Source: Capitella teleta (Eukaryota; Annelida; Polychaeta; Capitellidae). Taken from it: a stretch of DNA of 64,000 bases. Location: contig KB299137.1 in assembly GCA_000328365.1 (NCBI GenBank), forward strand, positions 335,500-399,499. Reading direction: 5' to 3'. Made by a program: the position numbers and the translations under genes. The notes under the pieces were generated by a model. The model was not told where the DNA came from and did not search any database. It saw nothing but the letters and a program-made list of their open reading frames with translations. How positions within the stretch are numbered: the first letter of the stretch is position 1; the number at the start of each line of letters is the position of its first letter. Below are positions 37,330-51,400 of this stretch, in pieces.

Positions 37330-37670
37330 TTTTTAGCCATGAAGCCCTCGCCGAAACATGCCACACCGATCCAATGGTTGCCGCGGCCGAGTACTGGCGT
37401 CAAGCGGCTGCGGCCGGAGCGATATGACGTCACCGGTCGCCGAGAGTGGGCGGCCGACATGCAGGGGAGCGGCCCGGTGGGTGGGCGGCAGGGGGTACCA
37501 CGTACAGACGCCGCGACCGCCACCGAAACACCTCGCTTGGAGCTAACTGGCGCACACCGGGAGCACCTCTGCACGCCGAGAGCACAGTCAAGGGCAACGC
37601 ATAGAAGAGACGCAACATCGCGGCCGACTGCAAGCGCAGACTGACCACACACGCCGAACGGCAACCACCG
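37330..37670. promoter_or_regulatory. GC- and CpG-dense island between the two zinc-finger genes
   Basis: About 340 bases of GC-rich DNA standing sharply out of AT-rich surroundings. It contains a CRE TGACGTCA at 37425-37432 and is open in several frames, which GC-rich DNA often is. No splice-supported exon or family similarity. Best read as a distal promoter or enhancer of gene B; an unrecognised exon or insertion is possible. Confidence 0.35.
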
Positions 37671-39847
37671 CCTATTCTAGGACCACGACAACACTTGATA
37701 ATATATGTATATAATTACACTTCTGACTTGTCTATAATACAAATTGAAATTGATGTGCGGGGCAGATGGCATGTGTAATGCTGGGCAACGTTACAGCCCA
37801 GTCCGGGATACTCGTGGGCAGAGAGGCCGAACACGCACTTACACCTCGCGAAACGCCATGACACACGATGAATCTCATCAAAATAAACACACAATATGAT
37901 ACAATATTAGAATATAATATATATTTATATAATATAAAATAAAACGAAGCAGGAATTATTAAGACAAAATCATTATAAAAAAAAAAAAAATAATAATAAT
38001 AATAATAAAAAAAAAAAAAAAAAAATTAAAAAGAAAACATCAGAAAAGGGCGGACGTAAGGGAATGAATTTGAAGAGAAGCAGATTAATTGTTGAGCGAC
38101 AGAAACTTCGGAAGGTTCTGCACACAACCAAAATTAGGTAGAAGACGCAGATTAATGAGGAGTCGATTTCAGAGGGATTTATATTGACAGCAATGTTGGA
38201 TTTCATGGCAGGAACAGTGAAATGTACATTGGATTTATGAACTGTAAATCTATTCAGTGTGTGGAGAATAACTGATATCTGTTACACATGTATAAAGCAT
38301 GCATAGTAACCGGGAGGAGAAGGGTTGCTAGGCAACAGTGTAAAAGGAGCGAAAAACGGACCCTATGACGCCGACGTTGCTAAGCAACAAGGCCAAAAAA
38401 AAAAAAAAAAAATACAAAAAAAAACACACTTTTTTTTTTTTTCGTTTCTAGTTGTAATTTAAATGACAAATCGTCATTATGCGGAAATGGGGAAAAAGTA
38501 GAGCAGATGTGGATTGAAGAAGCGCGCGATGATAGACAATAGCTTCATGTTAATATTTTTCTTCCTTTCTTTTAAAACAAGCGGAAAATAGAGAGTGCGT
38601 TTTTTCTTTCGCCCTCTGGGAGGATGCGCAAGAAAACCCCAACAGATGTCATCTGGATACTTTTTTCTTTTCTTTTCTTTTTTTTTTTTTTCAAAATTGC
38701 GTCACTTTTTTTTTTCAACTTCTCGTTCGAGTTATTCAAAAATTCAGATTATTTTCCTGATAGAATGTTGATGATGTAATATAATAAATTTCAGTTTGCA
38801 TCATTTTAAAGACATTAAGTCTAGTTTTTAAAACCAATACTTCAAAAAAAGTTAGTTCATATTTTCACAGCTGGTATAAGGGAACAAAAAATTGGGGAAA
38901 AAAAGGAGTAAAAATTGGGCATTTTATGCATCACATTATTCAAAAGAGACAAAAAAAAAATAGAAAGACATCTTTTTAGTCTTTTTGAAAGAGAAAGTGT
39001 CTTTTCATTACAAATTCAACAGTTTTGTTTCAATAACTTGCATGATCTTTATACTCGAAGGGGAGTTATAGGAAAGGGGGGGAAAAACCCGCGAACAGAA
39101 ATAAAAATAAAATAAAAATTACAGGAATTCACTCCAAAGGATTTTGTGAAATTAGATTCCAGCAAGAATCCCTTAAAATGGAGTTTCATCCGAAATATCC
39201 TGAGAAGAGGAACAGCAATAAAATCCTTCCAGTTTTCATAAAACTTTCCAGAATTACTTCCAATCCAATCCACAAAAATATATATCGGGATTTTGATTAA
39301 AAAAAAAAAAAGATGCTAAGGCCTTGGTATAATTATTAGAATAGTCGGTTGTTTGAGCTATTTGGGAGTTTCGAAGTATTGCATAGAGGTCACTTTATTC
39401 AGAAGATTGCGTCATAGCCAGAGAGGCAGGGGGTGAGGGGAGAGGAGGGGGATGAGAGCAAAATATCCTAGTGGCTTTAAATTGAAAAATGAAAAGCATA
39501 TGACTAGATCAGTGACTTCAGATGTTCGAATGATTATAAGCCATTCAATTTTGCTGTATATTTACTGGTGATGCCATATTTGGGGTGAAAAAGGAATCAG
39601 GGGGGTCAAGTGTTTTGTATTATGAGGTGGTCGGGTCAATAGGTCAAGTGTATAATAATTATGAGTGGAGGGGAGGGGCGAGGGGTTGTTAATTAATTGG
39701 ATTCAATTGTTATTATTTAATGCCGCGAAAAAAATGTTGATTCATATTCTGTTTTTCTAAGCTGCTAAAATGCCCACAAGAGTGAAAAAAAAAATATATA
39801 TGTATATAAAAGCAATAGAAAATTCTTCAACAGGAACGAAAATTGAG

Positions 39848-39880
<33 letters not shown>

Positions 39881-39994
39881 CCAACACAATATAATCTAGA
39901 AAATACATAATTTTCATGAAAAACAGTTTCACGACATCTTGTCACATGTCACATCATGGAGAAGTAAACAACAATTTCCGAGAGAGAGGGGGAG

Positions 39995-40025
<31 letters not shown>

Positions 40026-40418
40026 AGAAACTTATTTTTTTTTCAGTTTTGTTGAGCAAATGAATGAAACGGGTACTTATCTGATTGGTGCATTTTGGCA
40101 AGAATGCAGATTACAAAACCAAATTACAATCGTGGTCTGAGTATGATCAATATTTTAATTAGGTTTCTTTAGTCACTAGTATACAATTATGATATGGACA
40201 GTTACGCATCAAAAGAGAGAAATAAAACATAGTGTAGCAACCGATTTAAAAAAAAAATACAAACATTAGATGTATTTGATATTTCCTAAAATCTTTGTTT
40301 AGAATACCAGAAGTGATACATATATGACTGAACATAGCTTTAAAAACATTTTAAATGCACATTAAAAAGAACAAGCAGCTATTACATAATACATGCAACG
40401 TAAGCCTTAAGAAGAAGC

Positions 40419-40453
<35 letters not shown>

Positions 40454-41605
40454 GGTGCAAAATATTCACGGGGTAAAATCGACTTAGAGACTGCTTGCGT
40501 TTGCAGAAAATAATGAAATAATACAAAGATGTCAATGGGAAAAATACTAAAAGTCATGGTCTGGAATATACCAACAAAAATTATGAAGATGTTATTTAGA
40601 AATAAAAAACCGGATTTTTTTCAACAAAAGCTTCAAAAGCGGCGTTTTTTTTTCATGTAGAGAGTATAATAAAAAGTGTAAAATAATCGTATATATATTT
40701 TTTCAATGTTTTACAAAATAGCAACTCGGATGTATTAGATACAACACGAGAGGCAAAAAGAAAGAGAAAAAATAGCTCAGTTTGCTAAGCAAAGCATCAT
40801 TATATAACCAGATGTAGAAATCTGTAAGAGTTACCCTCAGAATAGAAAAAAAAAAGTGTTCAATTTTTAATGTGGGCACGACACCACACAAGGAGACAAC
40901 AAAATTGCAATGCAATTGGAATGCCCCCAAAAAAGTTCCTCTTCACCAAAAGTTAAAAAGAAAAAGATAAAAATAAAGAAGTAAGCACACATAGGTAATT
41001 GATTGAAACACAAACAAAGCTGCCTGGATCAGTTAAACACTTTCAATTGAAAAAAAAAAAAAAAAAAGGTGATCAATTCAACAACAAACACAAACACTTG
41101 AAGAAAGAGGCACTCAAGACAGTGGGTGCTGCTGGTTGGCCTGGTGGAACGACAAGCCCAGGACCGGGTACCACTCGACAGCGTACGACAACAGCGTTGA
41201 TAAGGAAATAAAGGGACCATCATATACTGGTAACAGGAAAACATGCCACATCGACCTTCTTTCATTTTCAGGTGAATCATATAGAAAAAAAAAAAGGAAA
41301 AAAAAAGGAAAAATATCTCGGTCATTAATTTACCCTGTGCACTCATTATTAACCCTTTCCCGGGAATAGATTGGGAGAGAAAAGAAAAATAGGAAAAAAA
41401 TGACAGGAAGTAGAAAGTCTCATATTTTGATTTGATTTGTACAAAGGAGAAAAAAAAAGTTATACAAAAACATTTATACATGGAAAAAAAAAAAAAATTT
41501 GAAAAAAAAAACCAGGATCGGGAAAAGTCTTGGACGACAGAGGAGCAGAGTGTGGGGGGAGGCGTGTCATGAATGCTTGTAGCAACACACGAAGTCGTAG
41601 CCAGA
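37671..41605 (-). other. 3' flank of zinc-finger gene A, including its probable 3' UTR
   Basis: AT-rich, with many A runs on the plus strand and no coding exon. A canonical minus-strand AATAAA at 39394-39399 suggests a 3' UTR of about 2.2 kb. The part left of it is intergenic and holds two X-box palindromes. Confidence 0.45.
38324..38388. promoter_or_regulatory. Pair of RFX X-box palindromes
   Basis: GTTGCTAGGCAAC at 38324-38336 and GTTGCTAAGCAAC at 38376-38388, 52 bp apart. Each has two perfect half-sites. Located between genes A and B, past the likely 3' end of A. Confidence 0.5.
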
Positions 41606-43222
41606 TCAGGGAAATTCCTTCGAGTAGTCTTTGTGGATGCTGGGCGAACTAGGCTCGCTCTTCGGGAACACCGGATGTGATGTGGAAAAGTTCTTGATTT
41701 GCTGCAGGCTGAGCAGGCTGTTGGCGATCATGCCCTCCCTCGACATGCCGCCCATGCCACGATCCGCCATCGGGTCGCGACTCTTCGGGAACGAGATGGG
41801 GTCAAAGGGGAAATATCGCGAGGGCATGCTGCCCGGTCCCAGGTGGGTCAGCGGGGAGTTGAGCGAGTTGCTGGGCAGGCGCGGTGACGGGAACGACAGA
41901 GTCGAAGGAACCGAGCTGTTCATGAGGCTGTTGGGCCCCTGGAACTGGTGGGCGAGCGGCATGAATGCCGAAGAGGGCTTGTTCGGGTCGCACGGGCTGA
42001 GGCCTCCGTTGCCGTCGAGCAGCGGTTTGATGTCATGGGGGTCCTGCTGATGGCCGTGCATGGGCGCCCCCGCCATCTGGTGGTGGTGCATCATGCTGGA
42101 CGGACTGAGCTGCTTGTTGGAGAAGGGCACCCGCCCGTTGCTATCCACGCTGTGCTTGGTCATGTGTCTGGCCAGGTACGTCTCCTGCGTGTACGACTTG
42201 CCACAGATGCGGCAGATGTGCGTTTTCAGGTGCTTGGTCTCGGAGTGCTTCGGGATGTGCTCGCGTAGACTGTGTTCATCGGCGAAACACTTGTAGCATG
42301 AGTTGCATCGATACGGCTTGTCGGTCATGTGCGATCGCGAGTGCGACTGCAGATTGGAGAGTTGCGAGAACGCCTTGCCGCATCCCGGGTGCTGGCATTT
42401 GTACGGCTTCTCGCCAGTGTGCGTGCGGATGTGCTGTTGCAGGTGACAGAGCTGCGTGAACCTGCGCTCACAGATCTGGCACTTGTAGGGCTTGATCCCG
42501 GAGTGGATTCGCGCGTGTTGAGACAAGTATGACGAATTCGCGAAGCACTTATTGCAGGTGGGGCATTTATATGGTTTAGGGTCCTGTTTGTGAACATGCT
42601 GGCTATGAACGAGCAGGTCCGACTTGGACTCAAAGATCTGCAAGAGAAGCAGAAAGGAGACAATGAAGCGCACATCATTTACCCCTTGTTACAGCAAAAA
42701 CTTTTTTTTCTTTTTCGATTTCGAAAATTTCTGATTCTTTCTTTTTGTTTCAAATTTACGGGAAATAAAAAAATATATAAAAAAAGAAGCTGGTAAAAAC
42801 CAGAATAGTAAGGCTCTGTTTCTACACCAAAGAGCTCTGGTTCGGAGCGCATAATTTGGGAACTGTTGTCTTTAATTTCTTTGCAATTGTTTTTGTTGCG
42901 ATTTTTAGGTCTGAAATAAATTTCAAGGATGAAATTTGCGGATGAATTTTGAACTTGAGAATTTCGATATTGATTTTTTTTTTTTTTTTTTTTCTATTTT
43001 CTTTAACAGGAGGGGCAGCATATTTCCAAAGGAAATTTCGCAGCCACCTCCGCCTTCGCATAACGAGGGGTAAAAATAGGCCTCCTTTCTGCTTTTTAAA
43101 CCAGCTTGTGTCGAAAAAGCAAAACAAAACTAAAAACAGGTGAGGAAATGAATTAAAAGAAGGCAGCAGACGGATGATGACGTCATCCTTGTGATTCGCT
43201 AAAATGCTTCTTCCGACATTTC

Positions 43223-43279
<57 letters not shown>

Positions 43280-45400
43280 AATAGTAACAATAATAATAAA
43301 GTAAGAGAATCGTCTAAATTAAACAGCGAATTGTGTGACCCAGAAACCGACAAAGTAGAGCATTCTTGAGAGAGTTGTCAAGCAGCAATCTAACTTTGGA
43401 ATATTATGACGGTAAGCAGTCTAAAGTGATAATCAAGCCATGTACACTATATGAAGAAGAGAGAAACAGCGCCGCTCACTGACCTGATCGCACATGCGGC
43501 AGTGGTAGGTTTTGATTCCGCGGTTGTTGTTGGACCCTGGATGGCTGGCGCCCACATGACCCTGTTGGTGCTGGGAGCCCTTGATCGGCTGCGGCACGAC
43601 CAGAGACGGACTCGTGCTTCCTGGGTGAGCGGTAGCCGACGAGATGGGCGGCAGGTTAGCCAGGTGGCCGCCCTGCGGGTGGCTCATCGGCGGCTGGCTG
43701 CCCAGTGCCCCGAGCATACTGCCGTCTGGCCGGGTCGAGGTCGGCGTTTGCGGGGGAGAAAAGAGGTGCTGGGTGCCGGCGTGCGGAGGAGGCAAGCTGT
43801 TGCCGGAGTGCGCCAGGGGAGGAGGTCGGTTCATAGGACCTGTGGACGAAGAGGAGCAGAAATGAAGCATGCACGACCAACACGAAACAACACGAAACAA
43901 CGCAACACACATCACAATGTCTCCTTCAAAGCCCCCCGTGACGACGACGCCATGACGGATGTGACGGAGACAGACGTCGCTCCGTCGACGCATGACGGAT
44001 CGTCGTACGCATGGTTCGCGAAAAAAAACAGCTTCAATCCGTCATTTTACGCTCAACAATGGAATCAAAGAATGCTGCGGCGGCGGCCTCTACGCAAAAA
44101 AAAAAAAAAAAAAAAAAGCACCGCCAAATAGTTGTATAGCCTACCTCCTGGGAGAGCGAATTTTCATTGCGACCTCAATGAACTCTAATTAACAACTGCG
44201 CACTACTTCTTCTCCCCCAAACACACAACTGGGACTTCCAGGAATTCATACAACGAAGAAGAAAAATAAAAAATCTGTCGCAAAGGGGATGAAGAGAAAA
44301 AAGGAAAAAAAAATTATGAAAACATCTCCCGTGCACACAGGGTCCCAATGCAATTGATGCCCGCTACATTCCTACGGCCAACAGTAATAATGCGCGCGAA
44401 GAGAGGGGAAAAAACGCCACCGCCGCACTCTCATTTATCAGCATTGCATAATACGCTGCTAAGCTCGTCGTGCCGCCATGTCACAGCAGCGCGTACTACG
44501 AAGCGAGCGAGCGCCTCATTTTTTGCAGCCCACAGCGATCAGTTTTTTTTCCACCCTTTCTGTCAGCTTTTTTCCCCTTCGTTGCTGTCTCGGATTGATG
44601 CAGAAGCCGCTCTTGCGTAATCAATATGATTATGCACGCTGGCCCGCTTCTCACCCCGTCCGCCTGGGGAGGGACCCCCCGCGAAGCCTCTGCTGCCCCA
44701 CCCACTGACCCCCCGCGAAGAAGAACAAGTAGCCAGAACAGCAAATACGCACGGCAGAGCTTCGACGATGAGCAGTGCTGGAATCCGAAGTCGGGCAGCC
44801 AGTTCTTCCACGCGTGGTACATGGTCACGCTCTGCTGCATCTCTGCGAACCATTCGAGCACATCGGATGGAGGCCACTCATCCGGAGCGGCGGCAGACGA
44901 AGCCAGGCCACCTCCTCCTCCTCCTCCACCGCTGCCGTTGTTGCCGGGGGGTTGGTGAAGCGGAGGTCCGGCGTGCATGTCAGCAGTACTGCCGCCTCCG
45001 CCTCCGGTCACGGCCATCGTGGCCCCGGGGGTTGAAGCACCGTAACAGCCTTGTGCGCCCGACAGGTCACACATGAGTCCGCGCGGCGAAATCCATGAAT
45101 CAGCAATGATGGCGAAAGATGAGGAGGCTGAACGAACTGATCAAGTCGTCGAAATCGACGACGTCGCTGATGATGAAGCGGGTGGAGGATGACGTGGTCG
45201 CCGGTGCGATGTCGTCGCGTGCAGTGCCGGGTATGTCTCTGGCTGCTCCGTTTTTCTTCAGACTCACTGCGCCCTCCCCTCCCCTCGTCGTAGCAGCAGC
45301 CAACCCCCTCTCTTTCCCCTTCCCACGAGGCACGCACACGCTGCAGCATGCACAGGCACGCACAATGAACGCACATACAACTGCCGCACGATCATTTATG

Positions 45401-45436
<36 letters not shown>

Positions 45437-48400
45437 AAAAAAACCCCCGCCAGTAGAGAGAAAAGAGGAGGGAACAGAGAATAAAAAAAAACACCCTGTT
45501 CTGGCTACACATGATTCATTTTCATTTCCACGACGATCCCGACTGCGACCACGGAGCGCTTGTACCCAATGAGTTGTAGAAGAGCGTAGCAATGACGTTT
45601 TTTTTCCTCTCCAGCCAGTGCGTAGCTGTTTTTCCACAAGACTAGAGGCTTTTCTCGTAACCCGCGCTGGTTTTTTTTATGGAGCGAGAACCCGCTTTAA
45701 GGTCGTCGCTTACGCAGCCAATGATAATCCATTACAAGCTACGCACCATTCAAAACAACGCACGCAAAACACGCACAGAATAACAAGAAGAAGAAGAACG
45801 CGACAAAAAGCGAAAACTGGGCGGAGTTTACAAGCGACGAATGCGGCGGAATCACGGCCGACACGCGGGCAACAGCGGCAGCGACGAGTTTTCCCCAAAA
45901 CAAACTTCAACCGCGCATTTTGCCAATGAGCGAAAGCAAGAAAAGCGAGCGCCGAAAGAAGCCGCAAAGAGCGCGTTTCCTTCCCGAGTTGCATATCAAA
46001 GCTCACTCGGCAATCAGTCGAGTGCGCAGTGTCGGCAACCCTCGGGTTTTGCGCGCTCTTCCCGATGATCCCGCGCGGGAGGTTTTGCCAAATGACTGAT
46101 GCGGCAAACAATGCCATCAAAGCGTAGAAGCCTTCGCGCCAACTTACGCGCCGTCTCACGTTTACGCGCAACACAAAAGCCGCGCAGACAAAAGCGGCGT
46201 TTCATTTAGCGAAACCTAATCGCATCACGGATATAAATTTTGAAAAGAGATTTCTCAAGGAAAAAAGTTCTTAAAAAGTTCTCCACGCGGCGGGTCTCAT
46301 GAAACGTGAGCGGCGCTGGTTGTAATCGCGTTTTTACGCAAGATACTGCGCAATCATTCAGGCTCCGTTGTGAGATTATCTTTCGCGGGTTTTGCTGTAA
46401 AAGGAGACGAAGTAAAACGAAGCTCTCGGGTAAAATCTCCGCCTGCACATGAATGGAGACTCGGTAGCAGCAGCGGAAAAATCCACGCTACGCTTCATTT
46501 TACGCTGATTGAAACTTTTTACCCAGGTCGCTCGTGACGTGAAACTCAGTCGTGCTCATTCGGCCAATACGCATGCGCAGTGTACAGCAAAACATGATCT
46601 GATCGCGAAGACGGCGAAAAACACGATAGATGCGTGCGTCCCTGATTTATCACACGTCTCAGCGTAATTGACGCCGAAAACCGGCGTCATCTGTGGCCCG
46701 CGGCGCACAAAACGGCGTCAAGAGACCGGAGATCATCGTTAACAGCCTCAGATGCGTCGGCATCGGGCTAACTAGAGAGAGTGGTGAGCGTAGTCGACGT
46801 AGAAATCGCTCGCACGCCGCGGGCCTCAAAACTCACGTCGCACGCTCTCGGCGCGAGGCGCGAAGTTTTAAGCGCTGATTAAACGCGCGCTTACTTCAAA
46901 GAAAGCCAAGAGGTGGCGCGAAAACCTCCACGCGAGATCAGAGCGAATAGAAAACGTAACATTCGATGATAAGGGCAATTGAGCATGCAGCGCCGTTCGA
47001 CGGTTTTACGCCGACTGAATGCTCAAGTGGCCGATGCTGCTCAGCGCCGCAGTACAGCGTCCGGACCCGCTGCATGCAGATTGAATCATGACATGGACAA
47101 TTTACACGGCGAAATCGACAGTCAAAATGATACATTCAGAAAGGGCAATGAAATGGACTTGTGATGTGTGTGCTGTGGGCAAATCGAGGCAATTGGAGAT
47201 GCATGCAGCAGAAGGTATCACTTACTCATCAGCATTATGCCATGCAGCGGAATTGCCATACCTGGATTTCCATCTAGATGCGACACCGCTCCATCTTGCG
47301 GCTGTTGTTGTTGTTGTTGCTGCTGCTGCTGCTGTTGTTGAGGTGGACAACCGTTGCTAGTGACGCCGTTGTTCTGGCAGCCGCTGCCTTCCTGTTGCTG
47401 AAGGTGCGGGGGCGGGGGGCCCACGTCGGGTGTCGCCGTCGGACCCTGTTTCAACGAGCAATCGGTTAGTTAAAAAAAGTCACAAATCATGCATTAGTCT
47501 ATAGATAGATATAGGGGGCCTATCATAACTGGATTACTTTTACCGGGTGAATCATTTTTATGCACACAGCAACCCCAGGATAGATAGTAGCATTGGCGAC
47601 CACCTGGAGCATTCAATTGCTCAGCACGACATCGAGAGCGGATTTCGGCTGCGAAGGCATGAGATGGAAGAAGGAAGGTTGCAAGAGCAATTAGCATGCA
47701 TAGCTGCTCATCATTTGAGAAGAAGAAGAAGCCCATCCCAGCAACTCCTCCTCCCGAGGCAACAGATACACGACGCCCCTCCCTTCCCGACAACACACAT
47801 CCAGGGACCCCCTTCGATGCCTCCTCCTCCTCTCTCCCTTACGCGTGCATCCAGGGCAGTCGCTCTTTGATGAACAATTTACTCGTCTTCAGCCTGTTTG
47901 GAGTAGCTGTCGGATCAGCTTCAATTGGGGTCAATTACGGGTCAAGGGTAGCGAATTCAGGTCAAATTTCAAGTCAACATTGTTCATTGTGATAGTAGGA
48001 TTGTAATTGCGTACATGTTGTGGGGTCGGAGATTGATAGGTCGAGACCTCACACGTGCTCACATGTATAAGCCATATGACCATAGTTACGAGAACGAGAT
48101 CAACATGCGAATGGACAGGTACAGAGGACGAAATGAACACTGCTAAGCAGATGAGAGAAACTTACTCAAACATTCTCGCTTTCTCGCGATGTGAAGAACT
48201 CCAAAGTGTAATAAATTATGGAATATAATTAATTGACTAAATGTATAATATCAATGGGACGGGGTTTTTTTTTTATATTTTTTTTTTTTACTGGATTTCA
48301 GTTTAATTTATTGTGGCAACCAATCAATATTCTCTATTAAATAAGAGTGATTAATTGCTACAGACTATTAATCTGAATCTCATTTATTGAACATTCGATA

Positions 48401-51400
48401 TTCATGGGCATTGACATTAGGAAGTGAGTGCAATGAAATGAGCATCAATGGTTAATAATGTTCAAAGCAGAAAGCGGAATAATGCACATCCAAATTAAAC
48501 AATCAATACGCCGAAGGAAAAGACACGCTTAACAGAAGAACCCTCGTAATTAATCCCTTCTAATTCCGAGTGAGTCGACGAGGTCAAGGCGAGCAATCAA
48601 GATTCTTTTGAATGGCCATAAAAAGCGACGGCAAGCGCATTCAGCATAAAGGAAGGAGGAGGGAAGAGGGAGGTAGGGCGGGAAGAATGGGATGACCTGG
48701 GCGCACCAAGAATAGCGGACAATTGACTCTGGTCAGGAAGTCGCAAAAACCGAATTACGGACGACGGAGAGAAAGGAGAAAAAGACGCAACGAGTACGGA
48801 TGGAGAAAAACCCTCAATGAAAAAGGAAGTAGCTTTGCATTACGCTCAGGATGTAGCCGGCGTCCCTTAAGGATTGGAGGAAAAACCGAACCCGGAAACG
48901 AGGGACTGAGCGTCGAACTGAGTGCGCGCACAGGAGGGGGGGTGAAAAAGGAGTGCGTTATGATTCGCGTGCGTTATGATGCTTAACGACCGATAAAGAT
49001 TGTGCAATGACAATAAAAGCCAGCAAAACTCGTTTATGTCAACATTTGATTGCGGCTTGTGCTGTTTTCACCCTTGAAAAAAACGACAACAATGGGTAGA
49101 AATGCATGAATGCATGTGTGCTTTTCATTATCTATCATTTGCGGCTGTGTTGAATGCGTGCGTTTTGCGTACGAACGAGAAGAGAGCGAGAGAGCGAGCG
49201 AGAGAGAGAGAGAGAGAAAGAGAGAGCTGTAATCAGTATGCGACCTTTGTATAACCGCCCCAGCGCATACAGCACTCTAAAAAAACCTGTGCTGTCAATC
49301 AAAGCACACACAGTGCAACTCGAGTACTCGCATCCGACCCACATTCCGCCAAATGCCGCTGCCCCTTCGATTAGTCTACGTTGTCCTGCGTTGCCCCGTC
49401 TCATCATCCTTCGCGGCATCCTTCCCAAACAGAGGGAGGTCAGTTGGGGCTACGCATGAAGGTCGCATTCAGCGCAAGACCCACAACAATCGACCTTGGG
49501 TTGTGCTACAGCCAGCGCATAGCAGAGCGGTGCCGCCGCTCGATAGTCAATCCCGGACTGCTGCTGCAGCCGACGCCGAGGAACCCTGCCCCGATATCGG
49601 TCAAGGCGTGATTTACGAACATCAACACAGACGACCATAAACCGGCATTTTTCCCCTCGTTCACGCCGCTCTATGCAAGGCCACGAGGCCGGCACTCACT
49701 GCATTACGATCACTACTTGCCCCAGTCAAAACAAAAGAAAACCGAGTCACGTGGGATAAACAGAATTACGGATATAACACATGAGGGGGAGGGGGGGGGG
49801 AGGGAAGCGATCCGGTTTAAATGGATTGGCCGGAGGGGTGGCAGGGGCAAGCGGCGTTGGACGAACGTGGCCCCCTGAGCAGCGACAAGAGGCGAACGCA
49901 ATCGATAAATTGTGAGGATTTTTTTGGCACGACATCCAGTTAGAGCTGAAGCCCGAGGAAGGGCCGACTGTAGCGGAGCGAGAGACGCCCATCGGTTGAG
50001 CAGTGACGGCGTTCGCCTAACTCGCAGTTCGGCCGCCACCCAAGCATGAGTCATGCACATCATCTGACCCGAAACCCGAAATAAATAAAAAGCAACTCTT
50101 TTTCGTACACGCGGGTCAACTACAAATCACGCACAGAATCATGCACGCGCACGCACACATAGCAGTGCGAGGTGAGGTGACCGCGAAATAGCAGCGGAAA
50201 AAAAAGCGAGTTGAATATACATACACTGACTGCGGTTCAGTAGGCTGCACGCACGGATATATAGTCATATAGACGCGACACAGATATACAAATATATAAC
50301 ACGCATGCACTCCAAATAGCTCGCCAAGCCTTAACCAGGAATAAAAACGGAAAAAAAATAAGTACAACAGCCGAGAATAGGATGAAGGGGGAAAAAATGA
50401 GAGAAAAAAATCAGCAAAATTAGGCCAGTAGAACTAAGTTGAGGCCATGGGAGGAAAAAAAAAAAGAGAAAAAAAAAAAAAGAAAAGAAAAAGTTATTGA
50501 TATAGATATAGTAGGAAAACGAAGGGGGAAAAAAAAGTAATAAAAAACGCATAAATGTATTTTTTTCCCCCCTTGAATTCATGGCTGTGTGCACTGAATA
50601 AAGTGCTAATACAAGAGGTCGATTCATGAAGTAAGCGGTAAGTATGTCAGAGATTTAGGTGTGTGAATTAGAAGTGGAAGCAACCAGGCGGAGTGACGTA
50701 ACAACTTCTGATCGCGGGCCGAGACTGATTATGATCAAGAATACAGCGACCGGCATCTCAGAAGCACCATCATGACATGCGCCACCAATTGCAACTATCA
50801 TTAACGTTCTGACGTCATGATGTCCGCCTCCTACCACGTGCTAAGTGCACAAAGTTGAAGTCTGTAACACGTCCAATATGGAGTTTAGTGGATTATCGTC
50901 GGACTAACTGGAATTGTCGGTCATTTCCACGAGGAAAAAAAATTTTCACAAGTGGAATATCGCAAGGTATCTATCTCCCTGCAGGCAGATTCACTCTCGT
51001 CCTGAGATGACCGAGGTCAAAGCCAGGACTGACCTCGGCTACTGCGGGGTTATGTAATCAAACGGACCGAGTTGCTATGGTAACGGACATCCTGGGTGAG
51101 CAGCAGCGAGGTCAAAGGATAAACAGCGTTTATAAACAATCCGGAACGGTTGGCGTGGCAACGGGATTTGGCGGGAAATATTTCAACCGAGAAAAGATAG
51201 CTTAAAAAAACAGATGGAAAGAGAGCAGAGAAAATCGAAAGAAAATAATCTCGGCATCTTGAATTCCTGATAGATCGCACAGACGGAGAGAGCAGACTTA
51301 AGACGTATGGTGAGTACCGTATGCGTTCCAAAGTTCAATATTAAACATTTATTTAAGCACCAGACCAAGAAGTGAAAGCAAGAAATATTCTCTCAAGAGC

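Noticed and set aside
37308-37664. Open frames on both strands in the CpG island
   Set aside because: GC-rich DNA is open by composition; residues are Arg/Ala/Pro-rich with no motif, and no matching splice sites.
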